From: CAVVDY01 sp963815775
Lineage (GTDB): Bacteria > Acidobacteriota > Terriglobia > Terriglobales > Acidobacteriaceae
Length of the DNA: 64,000 nucleotides
NCBI GenBank assembly: GCA_963815775.1
Contig: CAWFIB010000021.1
Span: forward strand, 124,001 to 188,000
Reading direction: 5' to 3'
The notes beneath the pieces are model-generated. The model saw only the letters and a program-made list of their open reading frames with translations. It ran no database searches and was not told the DNA's origin. Positions 49,374 to 58,832 of the stretch are shown in pieces. Both the position numbers and the translations under genes were made by a program. Every line of letters starts with the position of its first letter. Position 1 is the first letter of the stretch.

Positions 49374-50765
49374 TTACACCAGTCCCTGGTCCAGCATGGC
49401 ATTGGCGACTTTCAGGAAGCCGCCGATGTTGGCGCCGTTCACCAGATTGCCAGGCGTGCCGTACTGCTCGGCCGTTTCGAAGCAGGTCTTGTGGATGGCG
49501 ATCATGATCTTGTGCAGACGATCGTCCACTTCCTCGCGGGTCCAGCTTATGCGCATGCTGTTCTGCGCCATCTCCAGACCTGAGGTGGCAACGCCGCCGG
49601 CATTGGCTGCCTTCGCCGGTCCATAGAGGACTTTGGCCTCGAGGAACAGCTTGGTGGCTTCCAGGGTGCTCGGCATGTTCGCGCCCTCGGCAACGACCTT
49701 GCAGCCGTTGTTGATGAGGTTCTGCGCGTCCTTGGCGTTGATTTCGTTCTGGGTCGCGCTGGGGAACGCGCAATCCGCCTTGATGTTCCACAGCGGGTTG
49801 TAGCCCAGCTTCAAGTCGGTCGGCATGAAGACGGCCTTCTTGTACTGCTCCGTGTAGTCGCGGATGCGGCCGCGCTTCACGTTCTTCAGTTCCATGACCC
49901 AGGCCAGCTTCTCGCGATTGATGCCGTCGGGATCGTATACCACACCGTCAGAGTCGCTGAAGGTAATCGGCTTGGCGCCGAAGTCGAGCAGCTTCTCCAC
50001 CGTGTACTGCGAAACGTTGCCGGCGCCCGAAACCAGGCAGAGCTTGCCTTCCAGGGTTTCCTTGCGCGTCTTCAGCATCTCGTTGGCAAAATAAACGCAG
50101 CCGTATCCGGTAGCTTCCGGACGGATCAGCGAGCCGCCCCATGCCAGGCCCTTGCCCGTGAGCACGCCGGTAAACTCGTTGCGCAGTCTCTTGTACTGGC
50201 CGAACAGGTAGCCGATCTCGCGTCCGCCCACGCCGATGTCGCCGGCGGGCACGTCGGTGTCAGGGCCGATGTGGCGGCAGAGCTCGGTCATGAAGCTCTG
50301 GCAGAAGCGCATCACTTCGTTGTCGCTCTTGCCTTTGGGATCGAAGTCGGAGCCGCCCTTGCCGCCGCCCATGGGCAGCGTGGTCAGCGAGTTCTTGAAG
50401 ACCTGTTCGAAGGCCAGGAATTTCAGGATGCCGAGATTGACGGAGGGGTGGAAGCGCAGGCCGCCCTTGTAGGGGCCGATGGCGCTGTTCATTTCGATAC
50501 GGAAGCCGCGGTTGACTTGAATGTTGCCCTGGTCATCGAACCACGGCACACGGAACATCAGCAGGCGCTCGGGCTCGGTGATGCGTTCCAGGATGCGGGC
50601 GGAGATGTACTCCGGATGCCGCTCCAGCACCAGACGCAGCGACTCGAGCACTTCCTGTACGGCCTGATGGAATTCCGGCTCGGCCGCGTTCTTGGCCTTA
50701 ACCAGGGCCATCACATCGTTAATGTAATCGGTTGGCGTTTTGATCGCCGAAGTCATAACTGGCAT
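49374..50765 (-). CDS. gdhA: Glutamate dehydrogenase (NADP-type)
   Basis: The enzyme converts 2-oxoglutarate and ammonia to glutamate. Signature segments are RIEMNSAIGPYKGGLRFHPSVNLGILKFLAFEQVFKNSLTTLPMGGGKGGSDFDPKGKS (parts: GPYKGGLRFHPSV, LPMGGGKGGSDFDPKG; catalytic lysines present) and DTDVPAGDIGVGGREIGYL. The nucleotide domain begins LCLVSGAGNVSQYTVEKL. The hexameric NADP-dependent class (~450 residues) fits the length of 463. AGGAGG is ~12 bases before the first ATG; another ATG follows three codons later. The stop lies directly beside a REP hairpin. Confidence 0.94.
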   Translation of the reverse strand: MPVMTSAIKTPTDYINDVMALVKAKNAAEPEFHQAVQEVLESLRLVLERHPEYISARILERITEPERLLMFRVPWFDDQGNIQVNRGFRIEMNSAIGPYKGGLRFHPSVNLGILKFLAFEQVFKNSLTTLPMGGGKGGSDFDPKGKSDNEVMRFCQSFMTELCRHIGPDTDVPAGDIGVGGREIGYLFGQYKRLRNEFTGVLTGKGLAWGGSLIRPEATGYGCVYFANEMLKTRKETLEGKLCLVSGAGNVSQYTVEKLLDFGAKPITFSDSDGVVYDPDGINREKLAWVMELKNVKRGRIRDYTEQYKKAVFMPTDLKLGYNPLWNIKADCAFPSATQNEINAKDAQNLINNGCKVVAEGANMPSTLEATKLFLEAKVLYGPAKAANAGGVATSGLEMAQNSMRISWTREEVDDRLHKIMIAIHKTCFETAEQYGTPGNLVNGANIGGFLKVANAMLDQGLV

Positions 50766-51231
50766 AACTAAAGGTCCTCCTTAAGGAACCTTGCGGTATT
50801 TACAAAGGCTTGGCCGAATGAGCTCTCACCACGGCTGTGGTGTTGGGCCATCTGTATTGCATTCCTCCACGGGCATCTGTGCCGTGATCTTTATCACTCC
50901 GGAACGTGACTGGCGGGCCGGGGTAGTGTGCTTTTCCTTGCGCCGGAGCCCTGGCTGACAGGAACACCGCGGCCACACCAGTGTTCTGGCCGGCTTCCCG
51001 CAAAGCACCGCAAACAATACTCCGGATTGAGCCTAGGCTGCAACTGCGGAAATGTGGTTTGCCAATCAGACAGCGGGCGGGAATGGCTTCCAACTGGACG
51101 GCAGGCCGCTTGAACTGGTTTATCGAATCTGATGGAGACTGAAGACTCCCACCCCAGCGCCAACTTGCGGCACCAGGATGGGACCACACGTCTTTACTGA
51201 CAACTGAAACCTGACAACTGAGAACTGGTCT
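50766..51231. other. 466-bp intergenic region between gdhA and sodA
   Basis: It carries the gdhA promoter region and the 3' end of the sodA transcript. A short direct repeat ACAACTGAAACCTG / ACAACTGAGAACTG lies at about 51201-51228. Both strands lack a convincing gene. I saw no match to a known riboswitch. Confidence 0.5.
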
Positions 51232-51843
51232 CTATTTCCCGCGCTGGAAGCGCTTGTTCACTTCCGGCCAGTTCACCACGTTCCACCATTCTTTCAGGTA
51301 GTCGCCGCGGCGGTTCTGATACTTCAGGTAATAGGCGTGCTCCCACACGTCGTTGCCCATGATGGGGTAGAAGCCATGGGACATGGGATTGTCCTGGTTG
51401 GGCGTGCTCATGATCTGCAGCTTGCCGCCGGTGTCGCGCACCAGCCACGCCCAGCCGCTACCGAACTGCTTGAGGCCGGCATCGTTGAATTTCTCTTTGA
51501 AGCTGTTGAAGTCGCCGAAGCTGCTCTTGATGGCATCGGCGATGGCTCCGGTGGGTTCCCCGCCGGCGTTGGGGCCCATGATCGTCCAGAACATGGAATG
51601 GTTCACCTGGCCGCCACCGTTGTTGCGCACCGCATTGCGAACAGCCTCGGGAACGTTGTCCAGGCTCTTGAGCAACTCTTCGGCACTCAGCTTCTGCAGC
51701 TCGGGAGCCTTCTCCAGGGCGGCGTTCAGGTTGTTGACGTAGGCCTGGTGGTGCTTGTCGTGATGCAGATGCATGGTCTGCGTGTCGATATAGGGTTCAA
51801 GGGCAGAGTAGTCGTAGGGCAGCGCCGGAACTTCATGTGCCAT
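51232..51843 (-). CDS. Superoxide dismutase (Fe/Mn)
   Basis: The enzyme disproportionates superoxide. Metal ligands are visible in TMHLHHDKHHQAYVNNLN (His), QVNHSMFWTIMGPN (His), and the C-terminal DVWEHAYYLKYQNRRGDYLKEWWNVVNW (Asp and His). The length of 203 residues is standard. I start at the ATG at 51843 after GGAGGAAAA; the frame from 52131 is spurious. Mn or Fe use cannot be decided from motifs alone. No signal peptide, so it is cytoplasmic. Confidence 0.94.
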   Translation of the reverse strand: MAHEVPALPYDYSALEPYIDTQTMHLHHDKHHQAYVNNLNAALEKAPELQKLSAEELLKSLDNVPEAVRNAVRNNGGGQVNHSMFWTIMGPNAGGEPTGAIADAIKSSFGDFNSFKEKFNDAGLKQFGSGWAWLVRDTGGKLQIMSTPNQDNPMSHGFYPIMGNDVWEHAYYLKYQNRRGDYLKEWWNVVNWPEVNKRFQRGK

Positions 51844-52177
51844 TCTGATTTTTCCTCCACTGGCTGTGATGATCAAAAACGAATGCTGGGTGCAAAAGGC
51901 CTGCGCAGCGGGCCGGGGCACCATTATAAGGTGGAGCGAGTATAAGGTGGGGCGAGCGCTGGTGATCCTTCGTCCGCTCAAGATACCAGCTAGCGAAAGG
52001 ATTCTTTGTTCACAAACGTATGGCATCTTTATGTAATCGCCGCCATAGTTCTGCTCCAGGCACCCCGGCGCAGGCCGGGATGGGGCGCCCGTTTCCTGGA
52101 TTCCAATCAGTGGCGGGCGCAATCCCCACAAAAAAGGCCCGCCGGCGAGCGGGCCTGATCAAGCTGCGCTGGCTATC
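51844..52177. other. 334-bp region upstream of sodA
   Basis: Two tandem 16-bp copies of TATAAGGTGGNGCGAG (51925-51956) give, on the minus strand, a TATAAT-like -10 (51928-51923). The terminator of the aminotransferase gene is at the far end. No coding potential is seen. Confidence 0.55.
52130..52155 (-). terminator. Terminator of the aminotransferase gene
   Basis: A 7-bp stem (GGCCCGC / GCGGGCC) followed on the minus strand by TTTTTT lies 23 bases after the aminotransferase stop. Confidence 0.85.
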
Positions 52178-53377
52178 TTACAAATTCTTCTTGGTCCACT
52201 GGTCGATGCGGTCCAGCGCCAGGTTCAGGTTCTCGATCGAGTTCGCCACGCTGAAGCGCAGATAGCCCTCGCCGAACGCCCCGAACGCAGTGCCCGACAG
52301 CGCCGCCACCCCTGCATCATCGAGCAGGGCATCGGCCAGCTTCTTCGACGGCCACTTGGTCTGCGTGATGTTGGGGAAAGTATAGAACGCCCCATGCGGC
52401 AGGCGGCACGAGAAGCCTTTGATCTGGTTCAGGCCCTTCACGAAGACGTCGCGGCGCTGGCGAAACTCCTCATTCATGCGGGATGCTTCACTCTGGTCGC
52501 CGCGAATGGCTTCGATGCCCGCGCGCTGGGTGAACGTCGCGGTACAGGAGTTCGAGTTCGTCATCAGACGAGCCATGTGGGTCGCCAGGTCAGGACGCAT
52601 TACGCCGTAGCCCATGCGCCATCCGGTCATCGCGTACGTCTTCGAGAAGCCGTCGAGGATGATGGTGCGGTCCTTCATACCGGGGACGGAAGCGATGCTG
52701 TACTGCTCGCCTTCGAACAGCAGGCGGCCATAGATTTCGTCGCTTAGCACCATGATGTCGCGATCGCCGATGGCGGCGGCGAGGTCTTGAATGTCGCCGC
52801 GGGTCATGACCCCGCCGGTTGGATTGTGCGGCGAGTTAATGATGATGAGCTTGGTGCGATCGGTGATCAGGTCCCTCGCCTCGTTGACGTCGAGGCGGAA
52901 ATCGCGGTCTTCGCGGACCTGGACCGGCAAGGCTTTCGCGCCCAGGAAGTTAATCATCGACTCGTAGATGGGGAAGCCGGGATTGGGATAAATCACCTCA
53001 TCGCCTTCCTCGATCAGCGCCAGCATGGTGTAGAAGATGATCGGCTTGCCGCCGGGCACCACGACTACCTCGTCGGCGCCGACCTTGATGCCGCGCGATT
53101 TGGCGACATCGTCGGCGATGGCCTGGCGCAGTTCGGGCAGTCCGGCCGACGGGCCATAGTGGGTATAGCCCTGTTGCAGTGCTGCGATTCCGGCATTCAC
53201 CACATTGGCAGGGGTGTCGAAGTCGGGCTCGCCGATTTCCAGGTGCACAATGTGCTTGCCCTGCGCTTCCAGCGCACGGGCGCGAACCAGGACTTCAAAG
53301 GCAGTTTCGGTGCCGAGGCGCGACATCCGCTTGGCAAGACGCAATTCGGTTTGAGTGGCAGGCATAGGCAAACTCAT
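52178..53377 (-). CDS. Class I aminotransferase (aspartate aminotransferase-like)
   Basis: This is a pyridoxal-phosphate enzyme exchanging amino groups between an amino acid and a 2-oxo acid. Typical parts are HIVHLEIGEPDFDTP, YGPSAGLPELRQAIA, VVVPGGKPIIFYTML, NSPHNPTGGVM, VLSDEIYGRLLF and the PLP lysine in DGFSKTYAMTGWRMGY. The length of 399 residues matches AspB/PatA-type enzymes. It might use aspartate, alanine or another donor. It is a single gene with its own terminator. Confidence 0.9.
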   Translation of the reverse strand: MSLPMPATQTELRLAKRMSRLGTETAFEVLVRARALEAQGKHIVHLEIGEPDFDTPANVVNAGIAALQQGYTHYGPSAGLPELRQAIADDVAKSRGIKVGADEVVVVPGGKPIIFYTMLALIEEGDEVIYPNPGFPIYESMINFLGAKALPVQVREDRDFRLDVNEARDLITDRTKLIIINSPHNPTGGVMTRGDIQDLAAAIGDRDIMVLSDEIYGRLLFEGEQYSIASVPGMKDRTIILDGFSKTYAMTGWRMGYGVMRPDLATHMARLMTNSNSCTATFTQRAGIEAIRGDQSEASRMNEEFRQRRDVFVKGLNQIKGFSCRLPHGAFYTFPNITQTKWPSKKLADALLDDAGVAALSGTAFGAFGEGYLRFSVANSIENLNLALDRIDQWTKKNL

Positions 53378-53554
53378 GGATTATAACTCCGGGAACAGCC
53401 GAGGTTGGTTACATTCCATTGTATCGCTGGACCATGGCGGTTCAGTGATGTGGGACGCAACCGGCTGTGACCTTCGGGCTGGAGTAGCGCCAGCCTGCCG
53501 GCGCCTCGGCGAGCCCCTACTCTGCCAAGTTCATGCCCCCATACCCATTCGGGG

Positions 53555-55141
53555 CTAGTCGCCCGCTACCTTCACCTTCTGGGTATCAATCTGCTGCACC
53601 CGGCTGTGGTAGCGGCCGTAGCCGAAATAGATGACCATGCCGATGATGAGCCACACGAACAGGCGAATCCACGTGTCCAGTGGCAGGCTGGCCATCATGC
53701 CAAAGGAAATCACAATCCCCAGAATCGGCACCAGCGGAACCATCGGGGTCTTGAAAGGCCGGTGCAACTCCGGACGCCGCACCCGCAGCACCCAGACGCC
53801 GGCGCACACGATCACGAAAGCCAGCAGCGTTCCAATGCTCACCAGTTCGCCCAGGATGCCAATCGGAATAAACGCCGCGAATATGGCTACGAAGATTCCT
53901 ACCGTGATGGACGAGATCCAGGGGGTGCGGAACTTGGGGTGAATGGTTCCCGCCCATGCCGGCAGAAGACCGTCACGCGACATGGAATAGAAGACGCGCG
54001 ACTGCCCCAGCAACATGACCAGCATCACGCTGCCCAGGCCCGCAATCGCCCCCAGCTTCACCAGAAATGATCCCCAGCGGATGCCGGTAGCATCAATGCC
54101 GACGGCCACCGGATCGGAGACATTCAGAGCGCTATAGGGAACCATGCCGGTGAGCAGCCCGGAGACCAGGATGTAAAGCACGGTGCAGATGACCAGCGAG
54201 CCCAGGATACCGATGGGCATGTCTTTCTGCGGATTGCGCGCTTCCTGCGCTGCGGTGGAGACGGCGTCGAACCCGATGTAGGCGAAGAAAATCACGCCCG
54301 CCGCGCGCGCGATGCCCGACCAGCCATATTGGCCAAACTCACCTTGGTTGGGAGGAATGAACGGATGCCAGTTAGCGGCCGCGAGGCTGGGGTGCTTGAT
54401 AACGAAAGCCGCGGCTATGCCGATAAAGATGAGCACAATCGTGACCTTGACGATCACAATGCCGGAATTAAAGTTGGCCGATTCCTTGATGCCGATGACC
54501 AGGATGATCGTCACCAATGCGATGATCACGAAAGCCACCAGGTTGAACACGCCCGTGACGTGCGGCAGCGTCGATGCATCGACGCCATTCTGCTTCAGCG
54601 TGGGCGCCATGGTGGTGAGAAGTTCCCAGCGCCCCTGGTACTGCACCAGCACATTCGGCACCCAGTGATTGCCCGCGTGGGTAAAGGGTGTCGCCGTGAA
54701 CTGCGGCGGAAGATGGATGCCGAAATCCTGCAAGAAGCTGACGAAGTATCCGGCCCACCCTGAGGCCACGGTGGCGGCGCCGAAGGCGTATTCCAGAATC
54801 AGGTCCCAGCCGATGATCCAGGCAAAAATTTCGCCCAGCGTCGCGTAGCCATAGGTGTAGGCCGAGCCGGCGATCGGGATAAGAGAAGAGAATTCGGAGT
54901 AGCAAAGGCCGGCGAATACGCAGCCCAGTCCGGCGAGAATAAACGAGAGCACGATGGCCGGACCGGCATACTGCGCTGCCGCCGAGCCGGTGAGCACGAA
55001 GATACCTGCGCCGATGATGGCGCCGATGCCCAGGGTGATCAGGTTTACCGGGCCCAGGGCGCGCTTGAGGCTATGTTCGCCCTCTTCCGACGCCTCGTGC
55101 ATCAACATGTCCAGGGGCTTGCATTTCAGCAGATTGGCCAC
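53555..55141 (-). CDS. APC-superfamily amino-acid permease, cationic type
   Basis: This is a 528-residue amino-acid transporter with about 12-14 membrane helices. The first segments are LGPVNLITLGIGAIIGAGIFVLTG, the fingerprint of cationic amino-acid (CAT-like) APC transporters, with the helix-breaking GIGAIIGAGIF. FFAYIGFDAVSTAAQEARNPQKDMPIGI is the second conserved block. Substrate is uncertain. It is followed by a second APC permease gene on the same strand. Confidence 0.88.
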   Translation of the reverse strand: MANLLKCKPLDMLMHEASEEGEHSLKRALGPVNLITLGIGAIIGAGIFVLTGSAAAQYAGPAIVLSFILAGLGCVFAGLCYSEFSSLIPIAGSAYTYGYATLGEIFAWIIGWDLILEYAFGAATVASGWAGYFVSFLQDFGIHLPPQFTATPFTHAGNHWVPNVLVQYQGRWELLTTMAPTLKQNGVDASTLPHVTGVFNLVAFVIIALVTIILVIGIKESANFNSGIVIVKVTIVLIFIGIAAAFVIKHPSLAAANWHPFIPPNQGEFGQYGWSGIARAAGVIFFAYIGFDAVSTAAQEARNPQKDMPIGILGSLVICTVLYILVSGLLTGMVPYSALNVSDPVAVGIDATGIRWGSFLVKLGAIAGLGSVMLVMLLGQSRVFYSMSRDGLLPAWAGTIHPKFRTPWISSITVGIFVAIFAAFIPIGILGELVSIGTLLAFVIVCAGVWVLRVRRPELHRPFKTPMVPLVPILGIVISFGMMASLPLDTWIRLFVWLIIGMVIYFGYGRYHSRVQQIDTQKVKVAGD

Positions 55142-55163
55142 AGCAGTTGTTACTCCTTCGAAA

Positions 55164-56711
55164 TCAGGTTCGGGCGTCCACCGGCCGGTTCAGCCTCGAC
55201 CACACGAAGTACACGGGAATACCCAGTAAAACAATGATGAGTCCAGGCCACGTGTACTGCGGTTTGTAGCGCAACAAGACTATATCAATGAACACCGCCA
55301 TCAAAATGTAAACCGCCGGCAGTACCGGATAACCAATGGCGCGGTAGGGCCGCGGCTCGTCCGGCCGCTTGACCCGCAGAATGAACAGCCCGGCAATGGT
55401 CAGGATGTAGAACATCAGCACCGCAAAGATGATGTAGTCCAGCAGTTGGCTATAGCTGCCCGAAATGCAGAGCACGCAGGTCCAGATGCACTGCATGAAG
55501 AGCGAGTGCGCCGGGGTGCGGTACCTGGGATGCAACTCGCCGGCGCGGCGGAAGAACAGCCGGTCGCGCGCCATGGCGTAGTAGACGCGGGCGCCCGCGA
55601 GAATCAGGCCGTTGTCGCAGCCGAAGCAGGAGATCAGGATGGCGATGGCCATAATCCCCGCGCCCGCCGAGCCGAAGATCTGCTGCATGACTGCGGTTGC
55701 CACCCGGTCTTCCGAGGCGTGCTGGATACCGCGCGCGACGACGGTTGCGCCGTCGGCGACGCCGTGCAATGGCAGCACGTTCAGGTACACCACATTTGCC
55801 AGTACATAAAGAAGGATGACCGCGCCCGTTCCCAGCGCGAGTGAAAGGGGAAGGGTGCGCTTAGGGTCGCGTACCTCCGCCGCGGTGAAGGTTACGTTGT
55901 TCCACGCATCGGAGGAGAACAGCGATCCGACCTGCGCCACGGCAACGATGGTCAACATTCCTACGAGAGCCATCGGACCGCCGATTCCGACCTGCACCGG
56001 ATGCATCACGCTCCACCCCGCATTGCGCCAGAAGTTGGAGCCGAAGTTGGCAGCGATAGCCTGTGCGTTACGGCCGAGGAACAGCCCCAGCAGCACCAGT
56101 CCGAGCAGCGCTGCCGTCTTGGCGAAGGTGAAGATGTTCTGCACCAGCGCTCCGGTGCGCACGCCGAAGATGTTCAGCACCGACAAAAAGACCACGATCA
56201 CAATGGCGGCGAGGTTCTGGGTGTTCAGGCCGACATCCATGTTGCCCAGCACCATCGGCCCGAATGGAATGGGCGGCACCTTCCACAGATGCAGGATCCA
56301 GTTGGTGGAAGAAACCGACGGAAAGAACACGCCCAGAAACTTGCCGAAGGCCACGCCGACAGCGGCGATGGTTCCGGTCTGGATGACCAGAAACAGCGTC
56401 CAGCCGTAGAGAAATCCCCACAACGGCCCCAGCGACTCGCGCAAATAAACGTACTGGCCGCCGGCGTGAGGCATCATGGCCGCCAGCTCACCATAGGCCA
56501 GCGCGCCGGTGATGGTCATGAAGCCGGTGACCAGCCAGGCGCCGATGAGCAGCGCCGGCGAGTCGGTCATGCGCGCGATGTCGGCCGAGACGATGAAGAT
56601 GCCGGAGCCGATCATGGAGCCCATCACCAGCATGGTGGCGCTGGTCAGGCCCAAGCCTTTTACGAATCCGCTGTCAGGGGATGGGGTGATGGTTTTGGTT
56701 TGCGTGCTCAA
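55164..56711 (-). CDS. APC-superfamily amino-acid permease, LAT-like
   Basis: This is a 515-residue permease with about 12 helices. It begins LGLTSATMLVMGSMIGSGIFIVSADIAR, with the APC GSGIF motif, and contains AYGELAAMMPHAGGQYVYLRE and FSSDAWNNVTFTAAEVRDPKRTLPLSLALG. It resembles heavy-subunit-free L-type (LAT) exchangers. It is 22 bases upstream of the cationic-type permease gene, so the two are probably one transcript for amino-acid uptake. Confidence 0.86.
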   Translation of the reverse strand: MSTQTKTITPSPDSGFVKGLGLTSATMLVMGSMIGSGIFIVSADIARMTDSPALLIGAWLVTGFMTITGALAYGELAAMMPHAGGQYVYLRESLGPLWGFLYGWTLFLVIQTGTIAAVGVAFGKFLGVFFPSVSSTNWILHLWKVPPIPFGPMVLGNMDVGLNTQNLAAIVIVVFLSVLNIFGVRTGALVQNIFTFAKTAALLGLVLLGLFLGRNAQAIAANFGSNFWRNAGWSVMHPVQVGIGGPMALVGMLTIVAVAQVGSLFSSDAWNNVTFTAAEVRDPKRTLPLSLALGTGAVILLYVLANVVYLNVLPLHGVADGATVVARGIQHASEDRVATAVMQQIFGSAGAGIMAIAILISCFGCDNGLILAGARVYYAMARDRLFFRRAGELHPRYRTPAHSLFMQCIWTCVLCISGSYSQLLDYIIFAVLMFYILTIAGLFILRVKRPDEPRPYRAIGYPVLPAVYILMAVFIDIVLLRYKPQYTWPGLIIVLLGIPVYFVWSRLNRPVDART

Positions 56712-56814
56712 GAAGCCTCGGTGCCGATCCAGATTGTTGAAGCATACAACGTCAGCAAGTTTGAGGACAGGATCGCAACTTGCGAACGGTCCAGCTCGCC
56801 CAAACTGTCGCAGC

Positions 56815-57453
56815 TTACACCATCAGCCGCAGGAATTCCTCTGCCGCCTGTCGCGGCGATGTCACAAGATCGGAGATCACCGCCACCGAGTCCGCCCCAG
56901 CATTGATGACCGGCCTCACATTCGCGCGCGTGATGCCGCCGATGGCAACCAGCGGCTTCCTGGTGGCAGCGCGCGCGGCACGCAATCCTTCCAGCCCCAC
57001 AACCGGGTCAGGGTTTTGCTTGGCGGATGTGCTGAATATCGGCCCGAAGGCAATGTAGTCCACCGGGCTTGCGTCGGCTTCTCTTAACTGTTCGAGATTG
57101 TGCGTTGAGACGCCAACGATTCGCTCCGGCCCTGCCACGCGCCGTGCGCCTTCCGCCGACAGGTCGTCCTGCCCCACATGCACTCCGTCGAACTCAGCCG
57201 CGAGGCACAGGTCCGCGCGATCGTTCATGATGAGCTTAACTTTGCCTCCCAGCGCGCGCCGCATCTCACGCGCCTGGCTCAGTATGGTGCGCACGCCGCC
57301 GTCCTTGTTGCGGTATTGGATGAGCGTGACCCCACCGGCCGCCAGCTCGCTCGCAAACTCCACTACCGCCGCAGCGTCAGGCGACACATGGGACAGAGAG
57401 CTGACATCAACAATCGCGTACAGCCGTGGGAGTTGGATGCGGTGTTCGCCCAA
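56815..57453 (-). CDS. thiE: Thiamine-phosphate synthase
   Basis: The enzyme joins hydroxymethylpyrimidine diphosphate and thiazole phosphate to thiamine phosphate. Conserved parts are LYAIVDVSSLS, GVTLIQYRNKDGG, LIMNDRADLCLAAEFDGVHVGQDDLS, IVGVSTHNLEQL, DYIAFGPIFSTSAKQNP and LVAIGGITRANV. The length of 212 residues fits. It is last in the pepP-accB-accC-thiE operon, five bases beyond accC. No TPP riboswitch precedes it because it lacks its own promoter region. Confidence 0.92.
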   Translation of the reverse strand: MGEHRIQLPRLYAIVDVSSLSHVSPDAAAVVEFASELAAGGVTLIQYRNKDGGVRTILSQAREMRRALGGKVKLIMNDRADLCLAAEFDGVHVGQDDLSAEGARRVAGPERIVGVSTHNLEQLREADASPVDYIAFGPIFSTSAKQNPDPVVGLEGLRAARAATRKPLVAIGGITRANVRPVINAGADSVAVISDLVTSPRQAAEEFLRLMV

Positions 57454-57458
57454 GGTTT

Positions 57459-58820
57459 CTACTTCGCGACCTCTGCCTGCCGTGCCAGGAAGCGCTCCAT
57501 GAACTTGGTGTCGAGCTTTCCCGCACGAAACTCAGGATCGGCCATGATGCGCTTGTGCAGCGGAATGGTGGTGTAAATGCCTTCGACGACAAACATGTCC
57601 AGCGCGCGCGCCATGCGGGAAACGGCCTCCTCGCGATCACGCCCACGCGCCACAAGCTTCGCAATCAACGAATCGTAATACGGAGGAATCACTCCCTCGG
57701 CATACGCCGCCGTATCCACCCGAATGCCTGTGCCGCCCGGCAGGTTGAAGGCCGTGATCTTGCCCGCCGAGGGCGTGAACTTTTCCGGATGCTCGGCGTT
57801 GATGCGGCATTCGATGGCATGCCCGCGGAAATAAACCTTGTGCAGGATCACCTCATCCAGCTTCTCACCCGCCGCGATGCGAATCTGCGACTTCACCAGG
57901 TCGACGTCAGTGGTCATCTCGGTCACGGGATGCTCCACCTGGATGCGCGTGTTCATCTCGATGAAGTACAGCTCGCCATCTTCATCCATCAGGAACTCGA
58001 CCGTGCCGGCGTTCTGGTAGCCGATCTCGCCCAGCGACTTCACCAGGATGCCGCCAACGCGGTCGCGCATCTCCTGCGTGACCACGACTGACGGTGCTTC
58101 CTCAACCAGCTTCTGATGGCGGCGCTGAATACTGCACTCGCGCTCGCCCAGGCTCATCACGTTGCCGTGCTCGTCGGCCAGCACCTGGAACTCGATATGG
58201 CGCGGGCGCTCGATGAACTTCTCCATGTACAGGTCGCCGTTGCCGAACGCCGCCGCCGCTTCCGACTGCGCGCCGTGGTAGAGGTTGGGCAGCTCGTCCG
58301 CCGAGCGGATGATTCTCATACCGCGCCCGCCGCCCCCCGCCGAGGCTTTGACGATGACCGGATATCCGATGGTGTTCGCCCACTCAGCCGCCTCTTCCGC
58401 CGACTCGATAATGCCGTCGGAGCCGGAAAGAATCGGTACCCCAACCTTCTTCATGGTGGCGCGAGCTTTTTCCTTCTCGCCCATGGTGCGCGTGACTTCC
58501 GGCGGCGGCCCGATGAACTTGATGCCGCAAGCACCCACCACCTCGGCGAAGTTGGCGTTCTCGCTCAGCAGGCCGTAGCCGGGATGGATGGCGTCGACGT
58601 TGGCGATCTCGGCCGCGCTGATCACGGAGGGAACATTCAGGTAGCTCTCGCTCAGGCGCGGCGGTCCGATGCAGATGGCTTCATCGGCAAAGCGTACATG
58701 CAGCGAGTTGCGATCGGCCTCGCTGTAGATGGCGACGGCCTTGATGCCCAGCTCCTTGCAGGCGCAGATGACGCGCAGGGCAATCTCGCCGCGGTTCGCA
58801 ATCAGGATCTTCTTGAACAT
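57459..58820 (-). CDS. accC: Biotin carboxylase subunit of acetyl-CoA carboxylase
   Basis: The ATP-grasp biotin carboxylase charges the biotin on AccB with bicarbonate to start fatty-acid synthesis. Motifs are KKILIANRGEIALRVICACKELGI at the start, HPGYGLLSENANFA, ASAGGGGRGMRII (glycine-rich ATP loop), GNVMSLGERECSIQRRHQKLVEE and LYFIEMNTRIQVEHPVTEM. The length of 453 residues is standard. It is 12 bases after accB in the same operon. Confidence 0.96.
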   Translation of the reverse strand: MFKKILIANRGEIALRVICACKELGIKAVAIYSEADRNSLHVRFADEAICIGPPRLSESYLNVPSVISAAEIANVDAIHPGYGLLSENANFAEVVGACGIKFIGPPPEVTRTMGEKEKARATMKKVGVPILSGSDGIIESAEEAAEWANTIGYPVIVKASAGGGGRGMRIIRSADELPNLYHGAQSEAAAAFGNGDLYMEKFIERPRHIEFQVLADEHGNVMSLGERECSIQRRHQKLVEEAPSVVVTQEMRDRVGGILVKSLGEIGYQNAGTVEFLMDEDGELYFIEMNTRIQVEHPVTEMTTDVDLVKSQIRIAAGEKLDEVILHKVYFRGHAIECRINAEHPEKFTPSAGKITAFNLPGGTGIRVDTAAYAEGVIPPYYDSLIAKLVARGRDREEAVSRMARALDMFVVEGIYTTIPLHKRIMADPEFRAGKLDTKFMERFLARQAEVAK

Positions 58821-58832
58821 GAAAGGGAATTC

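Noticed and set aside
50820..51000. Possible glutamine riboswitch before gdhA
   Set aside because: A few bases resemble the glnA RNA core, but the conserved stem and loop order could not be drawn.
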